Assembly (NCBI GenBank): GCA_951802425.1
Contig: OX637803.1
Span: 124,001 to 188,000, forward strand
Reading direction: 5' to 3'
Length of the DNA: 64,000 nucleotides
Source of the DNA: Clavaria fumosa
Taxonomy: Eukaryota > Basidiomycota > Agaricomycetes > Agaricales > Clavariaceae
Under the pieces are notes generated by a model. That model was not told the origin of the DNA. It searched no databases and saw only the letters and a program-made list of their open reading frames with translations. Positions within the stretch are counted from its first letter, which is position 1; every line of letters starts with the position of its first letter. Shown piece by piece: positions 33,899 through 44,234 of the stretch. The position numbers were made by a program, and so were the translations under genes.

Positions 33899-36459
33899 CT
33901 AATCACCAACCATAATTGTCATCCACTCGAATGGCATCCTGGAAATCTCTAGTGTTGATTCCTGGCGCTGCTCCTTTTTGAGCCAATCACTGTTATAGAG
34001 TACTCGTGGTAAGCCCTTCACTGCTTGGCGTGTGCTGACTGGATTGTCACTGTCACGTCGTCTTTTCAGAGGTTTTGATCCCTGCTTCCCGAAGGCCATT
34101 GGTTCCTGGAGTCGTGCAGAGTCAACAATGCACAACTCTTTATCAATGTTTCATCGCCAAAGCATGTTTTTGATGCGAAGAACAACGTCCACATCGTCTT
34201 CGATGCCACTCTCCTCAGAACTCATGCCTTCATGGCCCAAGGCATTGACGACCTTGCCTAGCCACTCCCACACAGCCCCTTCGTCCTTGTTCGTGTTTTC
34301 TGCAATCTTACTGTCGATGATTTGCCTGCGCCGCAAGTATTTCTATGACCATTAGTGTGGATACTGACGCAATGGTGAGCGTTCACTTACATTTGTGCGA
34401 TGTGTATTAGCTTGCTGAATCTTCAATGTGTCTTGCTTTGTTATAGTTAGGCACTCTTCAACATCAGCTGATGTCTCCCAGTCACCAGCATCTGTAATCT
34501 TCCGCATTGCACTAGCCCAATAGACTCTGATGCGCTTGAATTTTGCCATCAGCATCTTCTCAACATAGAATCTTGGCCGTGGTGGAAGTCTAGGCAGCGC
34601 AGGGTGGCAAAGGCGTCTTTCCTCAAATTTATCAGCCAGAATGGCGATTACACCTCGGTTCCATGCATTGTTGTAACGACCTTTGAAGTTGAAGGCAAGG
34701 TTGTCCTGGTCTGGACCTTCTCCATCTTCATACAGAAACTCATGCTCTTCTTTAGGTGGTGCCCCCCTGTGGCCAATAAATTCTTCATCCTGAGAGATGC
34801 CAAACACCTCTTTGAAAAGGTCACAAGTGAAGTTCTGGAAAATGTGAATCAAAGCTAATGGGTAAAGAACTGAAAACTCACAAGTTGTTCTAAATGCTCA
34901 TACCCCTCTTCTTGGAAGATTTCTTCCTCTTTACAATGGCGACCTCTTCTTGGGATGGCATTCCCCTGGCCAAGTATCCGCTTGCAAGCAGCTTCCACAA
35001 TTTCGACAAGTTCCTCATGGTCAAGTCGTAAAGTACTGCAGTCTTGTCCAAGTGGCTGTTCCGTTACATGACCCGCTGGTCCACTGGCAGGATTTTCAGC
35101 CTCTTCAGTCTCTTCTTCGTCAGGTGCATGCTGTCTAGCTGGCCCATCACCCTGTTGAGCCTGTTCAATTACTTGGCATTACAAATCCAACACAATTCCA
35201 ACTCACATGAGTCGCATATGCAGTCAAAGTCATCTTCTTTCTTCTCGTTGTTGGCTTCAGCTGTTGAGCCCAATCATGAATATTATCCATTGGGTCTTGA
35301 ACCAGCTGTTCCTCCATCCCGTCCTTTTGGTGTGCCTTTCCCCTTGACTGCAGTTGGACATTGGGATTTTTGGTCTGATTCAATACACCCTGCAGATGAG
35401 CATTCGCATGTTTGAGCCTCAAAGTATCAGCATTGTGTTCGCATTGGAGTCTTGAGATTTCAGCATCGTGTAAATGATTGAGCCTTGAGGTTTCAGTTTC
35501 GTGTTTGCATTGTGATTCGCACTCAAATCTTGCAATGTGTGCGTTGATTTTAGCTTGCGAATCTTGCTCAATCTTTGACACTTGAAGTTCAAATTTGCTT
35601 CGCATGTCTAGCTCAATGTCACGTACTCTCTCATCCGCCTGGCATTGGGAACTGCTCTCAAGAGTTGTCAGCCGATTGCTGAGCAGCTGAGAGTTGTGCC
35701 TGAGCTGTGTTATTGTCTCTGACTGGGCAGTTGCCACATTCTGGCATAATTTTGCTTGCTTTGACCGCTCCTTGTCTTGATATCAACACTCGACTGCTTG
35801 GCAAAAGTGCAAACAAGTCACCTGGAGTCTGCGTTGTATGATCTCTCTATCCTCAATGTTTCTCCATGCAGTTCGGAGGTCAAGGCACACATTCCCACTG
35901 TAATCCCTGTCATAATTCCTGTGTTGTCATTTCTACATCTTGTGAGCTACATGCCTCTCTGGACAAAGTTGGGCATCGTTACCTGTGTAGATGAGGGTCC
36001 TTCACCCTCTTGAGATGTAAAACCTGTACGGTCTGTGGCAACATCTTCATCCAAGCCATCTGCGATATCTTGATCTGTGAGCTTTCTCTTAGTGTCCAAG
36101 GTACCTGCATCCATGTCTGCATCCTCACTTGCATCCTTCCCCATGCCCATACCCCCATCTGCATCTACACTCTTGTCCGCACCCATGCCCCCTTCCAAAC
36201 CCCCATCCACAACTCCACCCATATCCTCTTCATCCATGTTACTGTCACTACCTGAGACAATTAAGGCGACTTCGATCTCCTCGGCATTGTCGCTACTCGC
36301 CGGACTGCCCGGTCTACTTTCCGTGCCAATAGACCTTATTTCCGATGAGTTCTCAGGGTTTACCCCGAGAACTCCTTGACGAGCCATCTGGAGAGCCATC
36401 TGGAGAGGAAGTGCGGACACCTGCTTTTTCTGAAGCAGCTTAATATAATGATGTGACAT
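33899..36459 (-). pseudogene. multi-exon Agaricomycete family protein of unknown function, one TGA
   Basis: Starts at ATG 36459. First exon to 35983 (acidic, Asp/Met/Gly-rich), then a coiled-coil exon (QAKLCQNVATAQSETITQL..., to 35207), then 35160-34882, 34834-34391 and 34342-33899; introns 35161-35206, 34835-34881 and 34343-34390 are 46-48 nt with GT-AG ends and consistent phase. The splicing between 35983 and about 35740 is less certain; a 51-nt intron there joins IIQRRLQ to ERSKQAK. The C-terminal part has GHEGMSSEESGIED, VLRIKNMLWR and STRQAVKGLPRVLYNSDWL, a signature I recall from multicopy mushroom proteins without known function. A TGA at 34151-34153 follows MLWR, where relatives have a second Arg, so CGA-to-TGA is likely. 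Confidence 0.6.
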
Positions 36460-37200
36460 AAATTGAATGTGCCATATGTAAACAAAATCACAAAGGTCAT
36501 CTACAGTTACTATCTATAAATAGTGAACTGTCATGTCACCCTCGCTCTCACGTATACCACTGTGGCAAAACTGGAGAAATGCATTACTAAGGCAGATTGA
36601 TGTGGAGTCGCAGGAGAGAATTACCCACCTCTCTGCGACTAGATCAGCCAAGTGGGAATATCCTCCCTGAAGATTGACCAGCTGACCTCTGACACCAATC
36701 TTCATAATGAGAAGGTCTCCACACATTACTGGCACTTCGCCACGTGGAGCCCAGCAGCGATTTGACTCTAGCCCAATGTGATTCTTGAAAAACAGTCGGA
36801 ATTTGATGTTGTCAGGGCTGAAAGTCACAATGCAGTCGTGGATGTAGGGCTGTATTCTTGGCTCAGAGAGATAACTTTCTACAAGTGGATAACAGTGGTT
36901 TGTGGCGATGTTGATGTGAGTCGTGACAGAAATGGGACACGGCAGTCCAGAGATTGGATATAGCCAGCCACCAAGGCAAATATCCCTGAGCTATAGGAAC
37001 CAAATCAATTGTGGAAATAGCAAATAGTACTGACTCACCCTAAGAGAGCTGCGAGGAAGGGTAATTCGGCGATTGACCATGTTTAGATATTGAACGACCT
37101 GAGGGTATTACACTGGGAGCAGATTAGAAAGCACATTTTATACTGAGCAGACCATTGACAGAGACGGAGAAGCAGCCTTACCTGGATAACAAGCAATGTA
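36460..37200. other. intergenic, short unassigned frame
   Basis: A minus-strand frame at 36514-36828 (about 104 codons) has balanced composition but no motif that I recognise. It could be an isolated exon. No other feature is evident. Confidence 0.3.
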
Positions 37201-37265
37201 ACTAGGGGCTAGAAAGAAAATAAATAAATAAGGACAATAGAAGGAAAGAGAGCCCTGACACATTG

Positions 37266-37695
37266 AAAGAGCAAACCATGAGTGGTGACTTCTGATTGGA
37301 ACAGGTCAGGAGAGAAGTAAACATTAAGTGGTGACGATTGGAACGGGACAGGAGAGAAGTAAACATTAAGCAGTGACGATAGGAATAGGGCAGGGGAATG
37401 ACAAATACTGAGCGGTGAAACTAAGCATGTCATAGACAGAAGCAAAGCAGTGAGCAGCAACTTCTGATAGGAATAGGGCAGGGGAATACTGAGTGGCGGC
37501 TTCTGATAGGAATAGGGCAAGGAAGCGGGGAATACTGGCTGGCAACTTCTGATAGGAATAGGGCATGGAAGCGGTAAATATTGGGTGGCAAGTTCTGATC
37601 GAAGATTGAGTCGCCGCTTCTGATAGGAATAGGGCAAGGAAGCAGCAAATACTGGGTGGCAATTTCTGATAGGAATAGGGCAGGGAAGCAGCAAA
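37266..37695. repeat. 45-50-bp minisatellite
   Basis: About eight imperfect units. The right half uses GCTTCTGATAGGAATAGGGC followed by AAGGAAGCAGCAAATACTGGGTGGCA. The left half uses GATTGGAACAGGTCAGGAGAGAAGTAAACATTAAG-type units, evidently an older variant. It yields long Pro/Tyr/Ser-rich shadow frames on the minus strand. Confidence 0.85.
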
Positions 37696-37738
37696 TAAAT
37701 TACTGGCAAATTGCACTACGTATGGTTCTGCATAGACT

Positions 37739-38278
37739 TCATCCATGTTTCCCTCGCGTTTGGGGCCCCTCCCTCATGCCTGTGGACACAACGCTATCCT
37801 TTGAACTTGACATTCTTATTAGTGCTGCTTTCCTTCTTGAAGACGTAGATGTATAGTGAAGCTGTAATTTTATCATGTCGAGAGTGGGCCATGAATCGAC
37901 ATAGTTCTCAAGCAGCGGAAATTTGTTCCTTGCCTGTGTGCGATTGAGTCATCTCTCATTAAATATAATAAACAACCTACAGCATCACAAATGGCACCAA
38001 CGAGATGCGGAGCTTGATTTTTATAGCTCTGGCCTTCGTTAAGAGATCTCTCAATCTCATTAGCCATAAATTTCTGTTCGAATAAGGACAATTGCTGGTG
38101 AGGTGCAACTAGAACCCACCTTCAATTTATTGAAAATTTCTGGTTCCCAACCCAGCACAGTTTCGAGCTTGTATCCACCACAACCTGGACGACCTGCCTC
38201 ACCAGATGGCTTGGGGATTTTGCGGTTCCCAAGTGCCAGAGACTCAGCTGAGTCTGACAAGTCTGATAGGGCTGACAT
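37739..38278 (-). CDS. small three-exon gene, Agaricomycete GRPG-GGY family, function unknown
   Basis: Exons 38278-38120, 38073-37981 and 37933-37739, all joining in phase 0, with introns of 46 and 47 nt and GT-AG ends. The product is 148 aa. The N-terminus has a Ser/Asp/Leu stretch (MSALSDLSDSAES), then KIPKPSGEAGRPGCGGYKLETVLGW, then helical segments and KFPLLENYVDSWPTLDMIKLQLHYTS. I recall this layout from a multicopy mushroom family, often near repeats, without an assigned function. No membrane segment or signal peptide. No lesion seen. It is on the same strand as and upstream of the 36459-33899 gene, separated by a minisatellite, and diverges from the WD40 gene that starts at 38694. Confidence 0.65.
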
Positions 38279-38693
38279 GTCACGCAATGGGTCTGCAAAC
38301 TTGACGTGCGCTACGTTTGAATATGGTGTGCTGCGCCTTGCAGTGCGTGGATGAGAATGTGGAAAGGGTGAACGGAGCTCCTGCTGTGCAAGCAAAGGAC
38401 AAAGAGGCAAAATGTTGAACAAGAGGTCTGTCTGCGCAGTCAAGAGGGGCAGTGGCAAGGGGAGGTATATCGCCCATGAAGAATGGTTCCACATGCTGGG
38501 GCAAATCGGCCAGAGAGGCGGGGGACATGATAATGAGATTGAGACCCGCAGACAGCGTTTTTGTAGTCCGGTAACTAACATGTTGTGTTCCTGGCGAACG
38601 GGCAAACTGGCTCAATTCTACAGGAATAGTCAATGTCAAACCCCAGGCGATGATAAATACACACCAGTTGCACCCTTCGCAAATACGTTTGAA

Positions 38694-40439
38694 ATGCCCC
38701 TCACCCCTGCCAGAAACCAGTACTGGCTAAAGGCGATACTTAATGGGCATACAGACGCCATCCTAGCCCTTGCGATTTCAACAGAAAGCAGATTGCTTGT
38801 GAGTGGAGGCCCGTCGTCTTCACTTCTGTCATCTTCATTTGCCTAACTAGTCTGATAAAACAAAGGCATTGATTGTGTCCGCCTGTGGGACATCATGACA
38901 CAAACAGAGTTGGCTTCACCTGAACATGGTTATGTATTACGGGGTCCAGCTAGCTGCATGCTCTGGGTCAGGCATCGAGATGAATTGCAAAACATTTTAG
39001 CTTTTGGCACAGGGCTTGGGTATTTGGTCTTGTGGCATCAGACGGTGAGAGCGAGGTGCTTTTAATGCAAAATTTGATTAATTGTGTTGCATAGGATCAC
39101 GACCAGTTCGAAGAATGTTACTGACGACGAGTCGCCCATGGCAAAGAGATAACATGCCTCGCATGGGATTCGAGCAACGAGGCAACCTTGCGCGTGGCAA
39201 ATGGGATGCGCGATGGTTGCATGCAGTTATGGAGTTTTAACGGAAAGGAGATTCACTCAATCTGGAGCGCTCAACTCCATTTAATTCCCAAGACCATTGG
39301 TTTCACTGATCACCCCGGAGCAGACGTCTATGCATTTGGATTATATGGTGGCATGTGGTATGTGACCCACGATAGCACCCACCAAAACTGATATATGATG
39401 CGTAGGCACATCCTCTCCGGAGTTGATGGGAAAATCAAGCAATTGCAGGACCTTAATAAAGTGATGTGAGTTCTATGATGTTCCGATTAACAAGGATACT
39501 TACATGGCTGAGAAGAGGATGTGTGGCAATCAGCACCGCTCGCAATCAATTTGTGGTGGATAATGCGGCGGACGGCTTCGATTTGCATCGACTAGACAGT
39601 AGTCAATACATCAGAACCCTGAGTGTGGGTCAACCTACGTGGCGCTTACCGAAACAGGTGCATTTCATAGAAGATGAGAAACTCGTGGTAGGAGGCAGCG
39701 ATCATGGCGTTGTGTACGTCTGGGATTGCAAGTCAGGACTTCTGTTGGAGGCTCTGCGGCACCAAGATGAAGGCCTCTTGCAGACAATCGCGGTGAGCAA
39801 TTGTATAATTTACAAATAGAATGTTAGCTGACCTAGACCAGACACACGAAGATGAACGACAGAGCATCATCACAGCTGCCTCATCAGGTCGCAGTGCGAA
39901 GACAAGTATCTCGATTTGGGTGCGAGAAATACGCAAGCCAAGGTCAACGCCAGTGAGGCAATCCACCGCCGCCGAAGCCCCAAAAATCTCCTTTCTTGTA
40001 GCGCTCTTTGTGCATGGTGCCATGTTGGCCGCAACAATGACTTTTCTGTACCAGAACTACGGCGTCAGTTTCAGCTTGCTGTTGTCCTAATCATGGGACT
40101 GACAATATCCACTTCCAGCGCGGCTTAGAGTGGGTACAAATAGGGAGATGCTCGATAGAGAGGGGGTGGCACAGAGGTGGCCACGATAAATTTGGGGCCA
40201 CATGGGAGGTAAATTTGGCAGATGACGCTGTGCCAATGAAGGCACAAGGGCAGATAACTCCTGAATATGGTCCTAGCAATGCCGACAATGAGATGGACAA
40301 ATGGGCAGAATGGTGGAAGGAACATGCATGCAAAATTGAGGAGGGAGATGTCGGGGAGGAATGTCATGGCAGAACAGAGGAAAGAGTGAGGACAAGAGTT
40401 CGACATGTGATCCATGCCCCAGAAGTTATAGAACTCTGA
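38694..40439 (+). pseudogene. WD40-repeat protein with C-terminal membrane segment, one stop
   Basis: ATG 38694 starts MPLTPARNQYWLKAILNGHTDAILALAIS, the first WD40 blade. An intron with GC donor (about 38810-38866) would join LVSGG to IDCVRLWDI. Next come FGTGLGYLVLWHQ, a 50-nt GT-AG intron, then EECY-TGA-RRVAHGKEITCLAWD (stop at about 39121), RDGCMQLWSFNGKEI, more introns near 39359 and 39460, then VAISTARNQFVVDNAADGFDLH and DHGVVYVWDCKSGLLLEAL. After another 49-nt intron (39794-39842) comes THEDERQSIITAASSG and a hydrophobic segment (FLVALFVHGAMLAATMTFLY). A further piece to 40439 may be the tail. Such WD40 proteins are multicopy in mushrooms. The TGA falls at a position that may once have been Arg or Trp. 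Confidence 0.6.
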
Positions 40440-40552
40440 CAATCATAGCGCTTTGTCGTACATGAGCTTATAGTTGGTCCAAACGAGGTATAAACTTTGC
40501 GAAAGTGTCATCAACATTTGCGATAGACTGGATATCCAAGCCGGAAGGCGGA

Positions 40553-40640
40553 GAAAACAGAAGTAGGGATTGGGGAAACGGGAAGCCAGCAGTGCGCCAC
40601 GCGGGGCAGCTGTTCCTCTGTCAGAGGGACAGATCCAGAG
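40553..40640 (+). repeat. header segment of the composite repeat block, isolated copy
   Basis: AGGGATTGGGGAAACGGGAAGCCAGCA...CTGTTCCTCTGTCAGAGGG...ATCCAGAGTG; near-identical versions begin the blocks at 42553 and 51022. Here it stands before the GC-rich array rather than after it. Confidence 0.8.
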
Positions 40641-40754
40641 TGGGCGGGGCAGAGAGATACCTTAGTGGCGGCGAGGGGCTGCGTGAGGAGTGCTCACATC
40701 AGTGGGAGAAAATAAAAAGTCTTTTAAAGAACAAAGAACTCACGTGCTAAACCT

Positions 40755-42530
40755 GCAACGGAGAAGACAGAGGACAGAGGGATGGAGGAGAGGGAGAAAG
40801 AGGAGAGGGAGAAGTGCTGCCGCCACCCTCACCATTGCCCTGTAAATTTTTTATAAAAAAAAAAGACCAACAAAAAGACAAAAAATGGGAGAGGACGCAC
40901 CTGGTGGCCCCTCGCTGAGGGTGTCACCGCCGTCGTCATTGTTGCTGGAGGAGAGAGAGCAAAAGGGAAGAGAGAGGGAGGGGGGAGAGGGTAAAAGAAG
41001 AGAGGGGAGACAGAGGGGGGAGGGTGAGGGTGCCACCGCTGTTGTCGTCGTTGCCCCGTTGCCACCGTCGTGGCCGCTGCCGCCGCCTCTGAAGGAGAGG
41101 GAGAGGGAAAAAAGGGAGAGGGAGAGCCGCCGCCATCATTGCCGTTGTTGCCGTCCGTCGTTGTCCCGTCGCTATTGCTGCTGCTGCCACCGACATCGCC
41201 ATTGCTGCTGCTGCCGCCGTTGCTGTTACTGCTGCTGCCGCCGCCGTTGCTGTTGCTACTGCCGCCATCGTCACTGTTGCTGTTGCTTTACTGCCGCTGC
41301 TGTTGCTGCCGCCACCCTGCCGCCACTGCTGCTGCTGTTGCTGCCGCCGCCACCGCCGTCGCTGCCGATGTTGCTTTGCCACTGCTGCTGCCGCCCTCGT
41401 CGTCGTTGTTATTGCTGGAGGAGGGAGAGAAAGGAAGAGGGAGGAGAGAGGAGAGGGGGAGGGAGGAGAGGGAGAAAGAGGAGAGGGGAAGTGCCACCGC
41501 AGCCCTCACCATTGCCCTGTAAATTTTTTAAAAATGTCAAAAAACATGTCAAAAAAGGGAGAGGACGCACCTGGAGGCCCCTCGCTGAGGGTGTCACTGC
41601 CGTCGTCATTGTTGCTGGAGGAGGGAGAGCGAGAGGGAGGAGAGAGGGAGGGGGGAGAGGGTAAAAGAAGAGAGGGGAGAGAGAGGGGGGAGGGTGAGGG
41701 TGCCACCGCTGTTGTCGTCATTGCCCCGTCGCCACCATCGTCGCTGCTGCTGCTGCCTCTGAAGGAGAGGGAGAAGGAAAAGAGGGAGAGGGAGAGCCGC
41801 CGCCATCGTTGCCGTCGTTGCTGTCCGTCGTTGTCCGCCGTCGTCCGTTGCCTTGTAAATAGTATTTGTTTTATTTAAAAAATGAAAAAAAAAGGTGGGG
41901 GGAGGGTGCACCTGTCGTTTCCACCCATCGCCGCCGTTATTGTCTCTGGGGGGTGGGAGAAGAAAGAGGAGAGGGGAAGGAGAGAGGGAGAGGGAGAGGG
42001 AGAGATGAGAGAGGGTGCCGCCGCCGCCATCACTGCTGAAGGAGAGGGAGCGAGGGGGGGGGGGGTGTGGGTGCCACCACTGCCACCGTCATCATCGTCA
42101 TCGCCGTCGTCGCGCCGCTGCTGCTGAAGGAGAGGGAGAGGGAGAAGAGAGAGGGAGGAGAAGGTGGGAGGAGAAAGTGGGAGGGGTGGTGAGAGTGTGT
42201 GAGGGTGCCGCCGCCGTTGTCTCTGCTGTCCATTGCCCTGCAAATAGTGAAACGAAAATGAAAAAATGGAATGAAAATGAAAAAGACGAGGAGGGTGCAC
42301 CTAGTGTTGCCACCGCCGCCATTGCCACCATCGCTGTTGCTGCCGCCGCTGTTGCCGCCACCGCTATTGCCACCACTGTTGTCATCACCATCATAGTGTG
42401 GGGGAAGGGGGGAAGAGAGAGGTGACAGAGGGAGGTGAGGGGGAGAGGGAGAGAGAAAAGAGGGAGAGGAGAGCCGCCGTCATCACCGTCGTCCTTGACC
42501 TGTAAATAGAAAGAAAGAAAAAAGAACAAA
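40755..42530. repeat. GC-rich modular array 1 with TGTAAAT linkers
   Basis: Alternating blocks: (i) CCG/CTG/GTT trinucleotide runs, (ii) purine tracts of GGGAGAGGGAGAAGAGG type, and (iii) short AT-rich linkers beginning CC(C/T)TGTAAAT (near 40840, 41513, 41851, 42236 as CTGCAAAT, 42498). Modules of about 400-680 bp share long near-identical stretches (compare 40880-41130 with 41550-41830). Long open frames of Ala/Leu/Arg/Ser occur in all frames and are products of the composition. Confidence 0.85.
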
Positions 42531-42552
42531 AAAGCAAAAAAGAGGGAGAGAA

Positions 42553-44110
42553 GTAGAGGTTGGAGAAATGGGAAGCCAGCAACTGCACCACACAGGGCCG
42601 CTGTTCCTCTGTCAGAGGGACGGATCCAGAGTGATCAGTAAAGGTGTTGCAGAGCGTGCTGAGTCCAAGAAGAGCTGTAGGCTTGACCTACGTCAACCAA
42701 ATTCGTCAGGGCAGGTCCACCATAGTCGGTGCGTGCAAAACCTAATACAGCATGTAAGCTGTCAGACGTGTTGGCAAAGACATACATTTCTTATGCTCTT
42801 GTAGTCCCTTCCAGTGTGACAGCGGCGGCAGCGGCAGGACAGCGGTGGCAGCAGGTGTGACAATGGTGGCAGCGAACACAACAGTGGCGGCAGTGAGCGC
42901 GACAGTGGCGGCAGCGAGCAATGAGAGCAGTGGCAGTGAACATGACAGCGGCGGCAGCGAGCACAACAGCAGCGGCAGCGAGCGCAACAGCAGCGGCAGC
43001 GAGCGCAACAGCAGCGGCAGCGAGCACGACAGCGGTGGCAGCGGGTGTGACAGTGGTGGCAGCAAACACGACAGCGGTGGCAGCGGGTGTGACGGTGGTG
43101 GCAGCAAACACGACAGCGGTGGCAGCAAGCAACAAGAGCAAGTGGCAGCGAACATGACAGCGGCAGCAGCGAGCGCGATAGCAGCTGCAGCAGCGAGCGC
43201 AGCAGCGGGTAGTCTTTGCTGCCGCACACCGATGAGAGGGGGTCATCGAGATGGCATTTCGTATTCATACTGATATGCGCGTCGCTCTGCAAGAAACGTC
43301 GCTGACTGCCTGCTGTGGAGTGGCGACGACCAAACAGTCACAAGATCAAGGTGACGCTTGTCCACAACCTCGATCTTTATGCCCGTCGCGCCCGTCACAC
43401 CTGTCCCAACCCAAGTCGAGTGAGTCTCTGTGGTTATACCGCAGAAACTCTCCTCCGTCTTCGTGTCTGAGGACCTCTTCTCACCAAAGTTGAAACATCA
43501 CACTTGGTTAGTTTCTATCTTGTTATTTCCCTACTGACTCTTGCATTGATCTACAGACCCACAGATCCATTGTCTCTGTGTGCCCTCATAGGAATCGTCA
43601 CGCGTACCCCCATTTTTTTGTTTTTGTGCCCTTGTCTCTGTGTGTGCCAAGTCTCCACATACCCCGCCCCCGTCTCTGCGTGTGCCCCCGTCTCCAGTAC
43701 CCCAGCCCCCGTCTCTGCGTACCCCCGTTTCCCCCATCTCCGAGTGCCCCAGTCCCCGACTCTGCGTGCCCCGGCCCCCATCTCTGCGTGCCCTGGTCCC
43801 CGTCTCTGTGTGCCCCGGCCCCCGTCTCTGCGTCTGCCCCCATCTCCACATACCCCAGCCCCCGTCTCTGCATGCTCCCATTTCCCCCATCTCTGCATGC
43901 CCCGGCCCCCATCTCCGCATGCCCCAGTCCCCGACTCCGCGTGCCCCAGCCCCCATCTCTGTGTGCTCCTGTTTCCCCCATCTCCGCGTGCCCCGGCCGC
44001 CGTCTCTGCGTGTGCCCCCGTCTCCAGTACCCCAGCCCCCATCTCTGTGTGCCCTCGTCTGTGCATGCCCTTGTCTCTGCTCATCCTCATCTCTGTATAT
44101 CTGTTGTGAG
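42553..44110 (+). repeat. composite repeat block X, copy 1 (forward)
   Basis: Order: header (42553-42640), a linker ending GCTCTTGTAGTCCCTTCC (about 42815), a CAG-rich minisatellite with unit CGACAGCGGTGGCAGCGAGCA (42820-43215), a unique core (GCTGCCGCACACCGATGAGA to TTGCATTGATCTACAGACCC, 43216-43570), then a CT-rich minisatellite with unit CCCCGGCCCCCGTCTCTGCGTG (43640-44090). The same order recurs at 51022-53565. Confidence 0.85.
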
Positions 44111-44234
44111 TACACGTTGTCTTTACAAGGTTACAAGGTTGGTTTCTAACTATCTGTGGGCATCATTGCTGCAAACTTAGCCTGTCCCCTAAACCCAGCT
44201 TGCAGATTCTTGCCCAGTGAATTATCATGTCAGA

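Noticed and set aside
37209..37709. Minus-strand frame of 166 codons with repeated CPIPIRS
   Set aside because: Translation of the 45-50-bp minisatellite.
40885..42300. Long open frames in many phases (poly-Ala, poly-Leu, Arg/Glu-rich)
   Set aside because: They arise from trinucleotide and purine/pyrimidine runs, overlap on both strands and have no domain or splice structure.
43640..44090. Pro/Cys-rich frames over the CT-rich minisatellite
   Set aside because: Frames follow the 22-bp repeat on both strands; no protein family.
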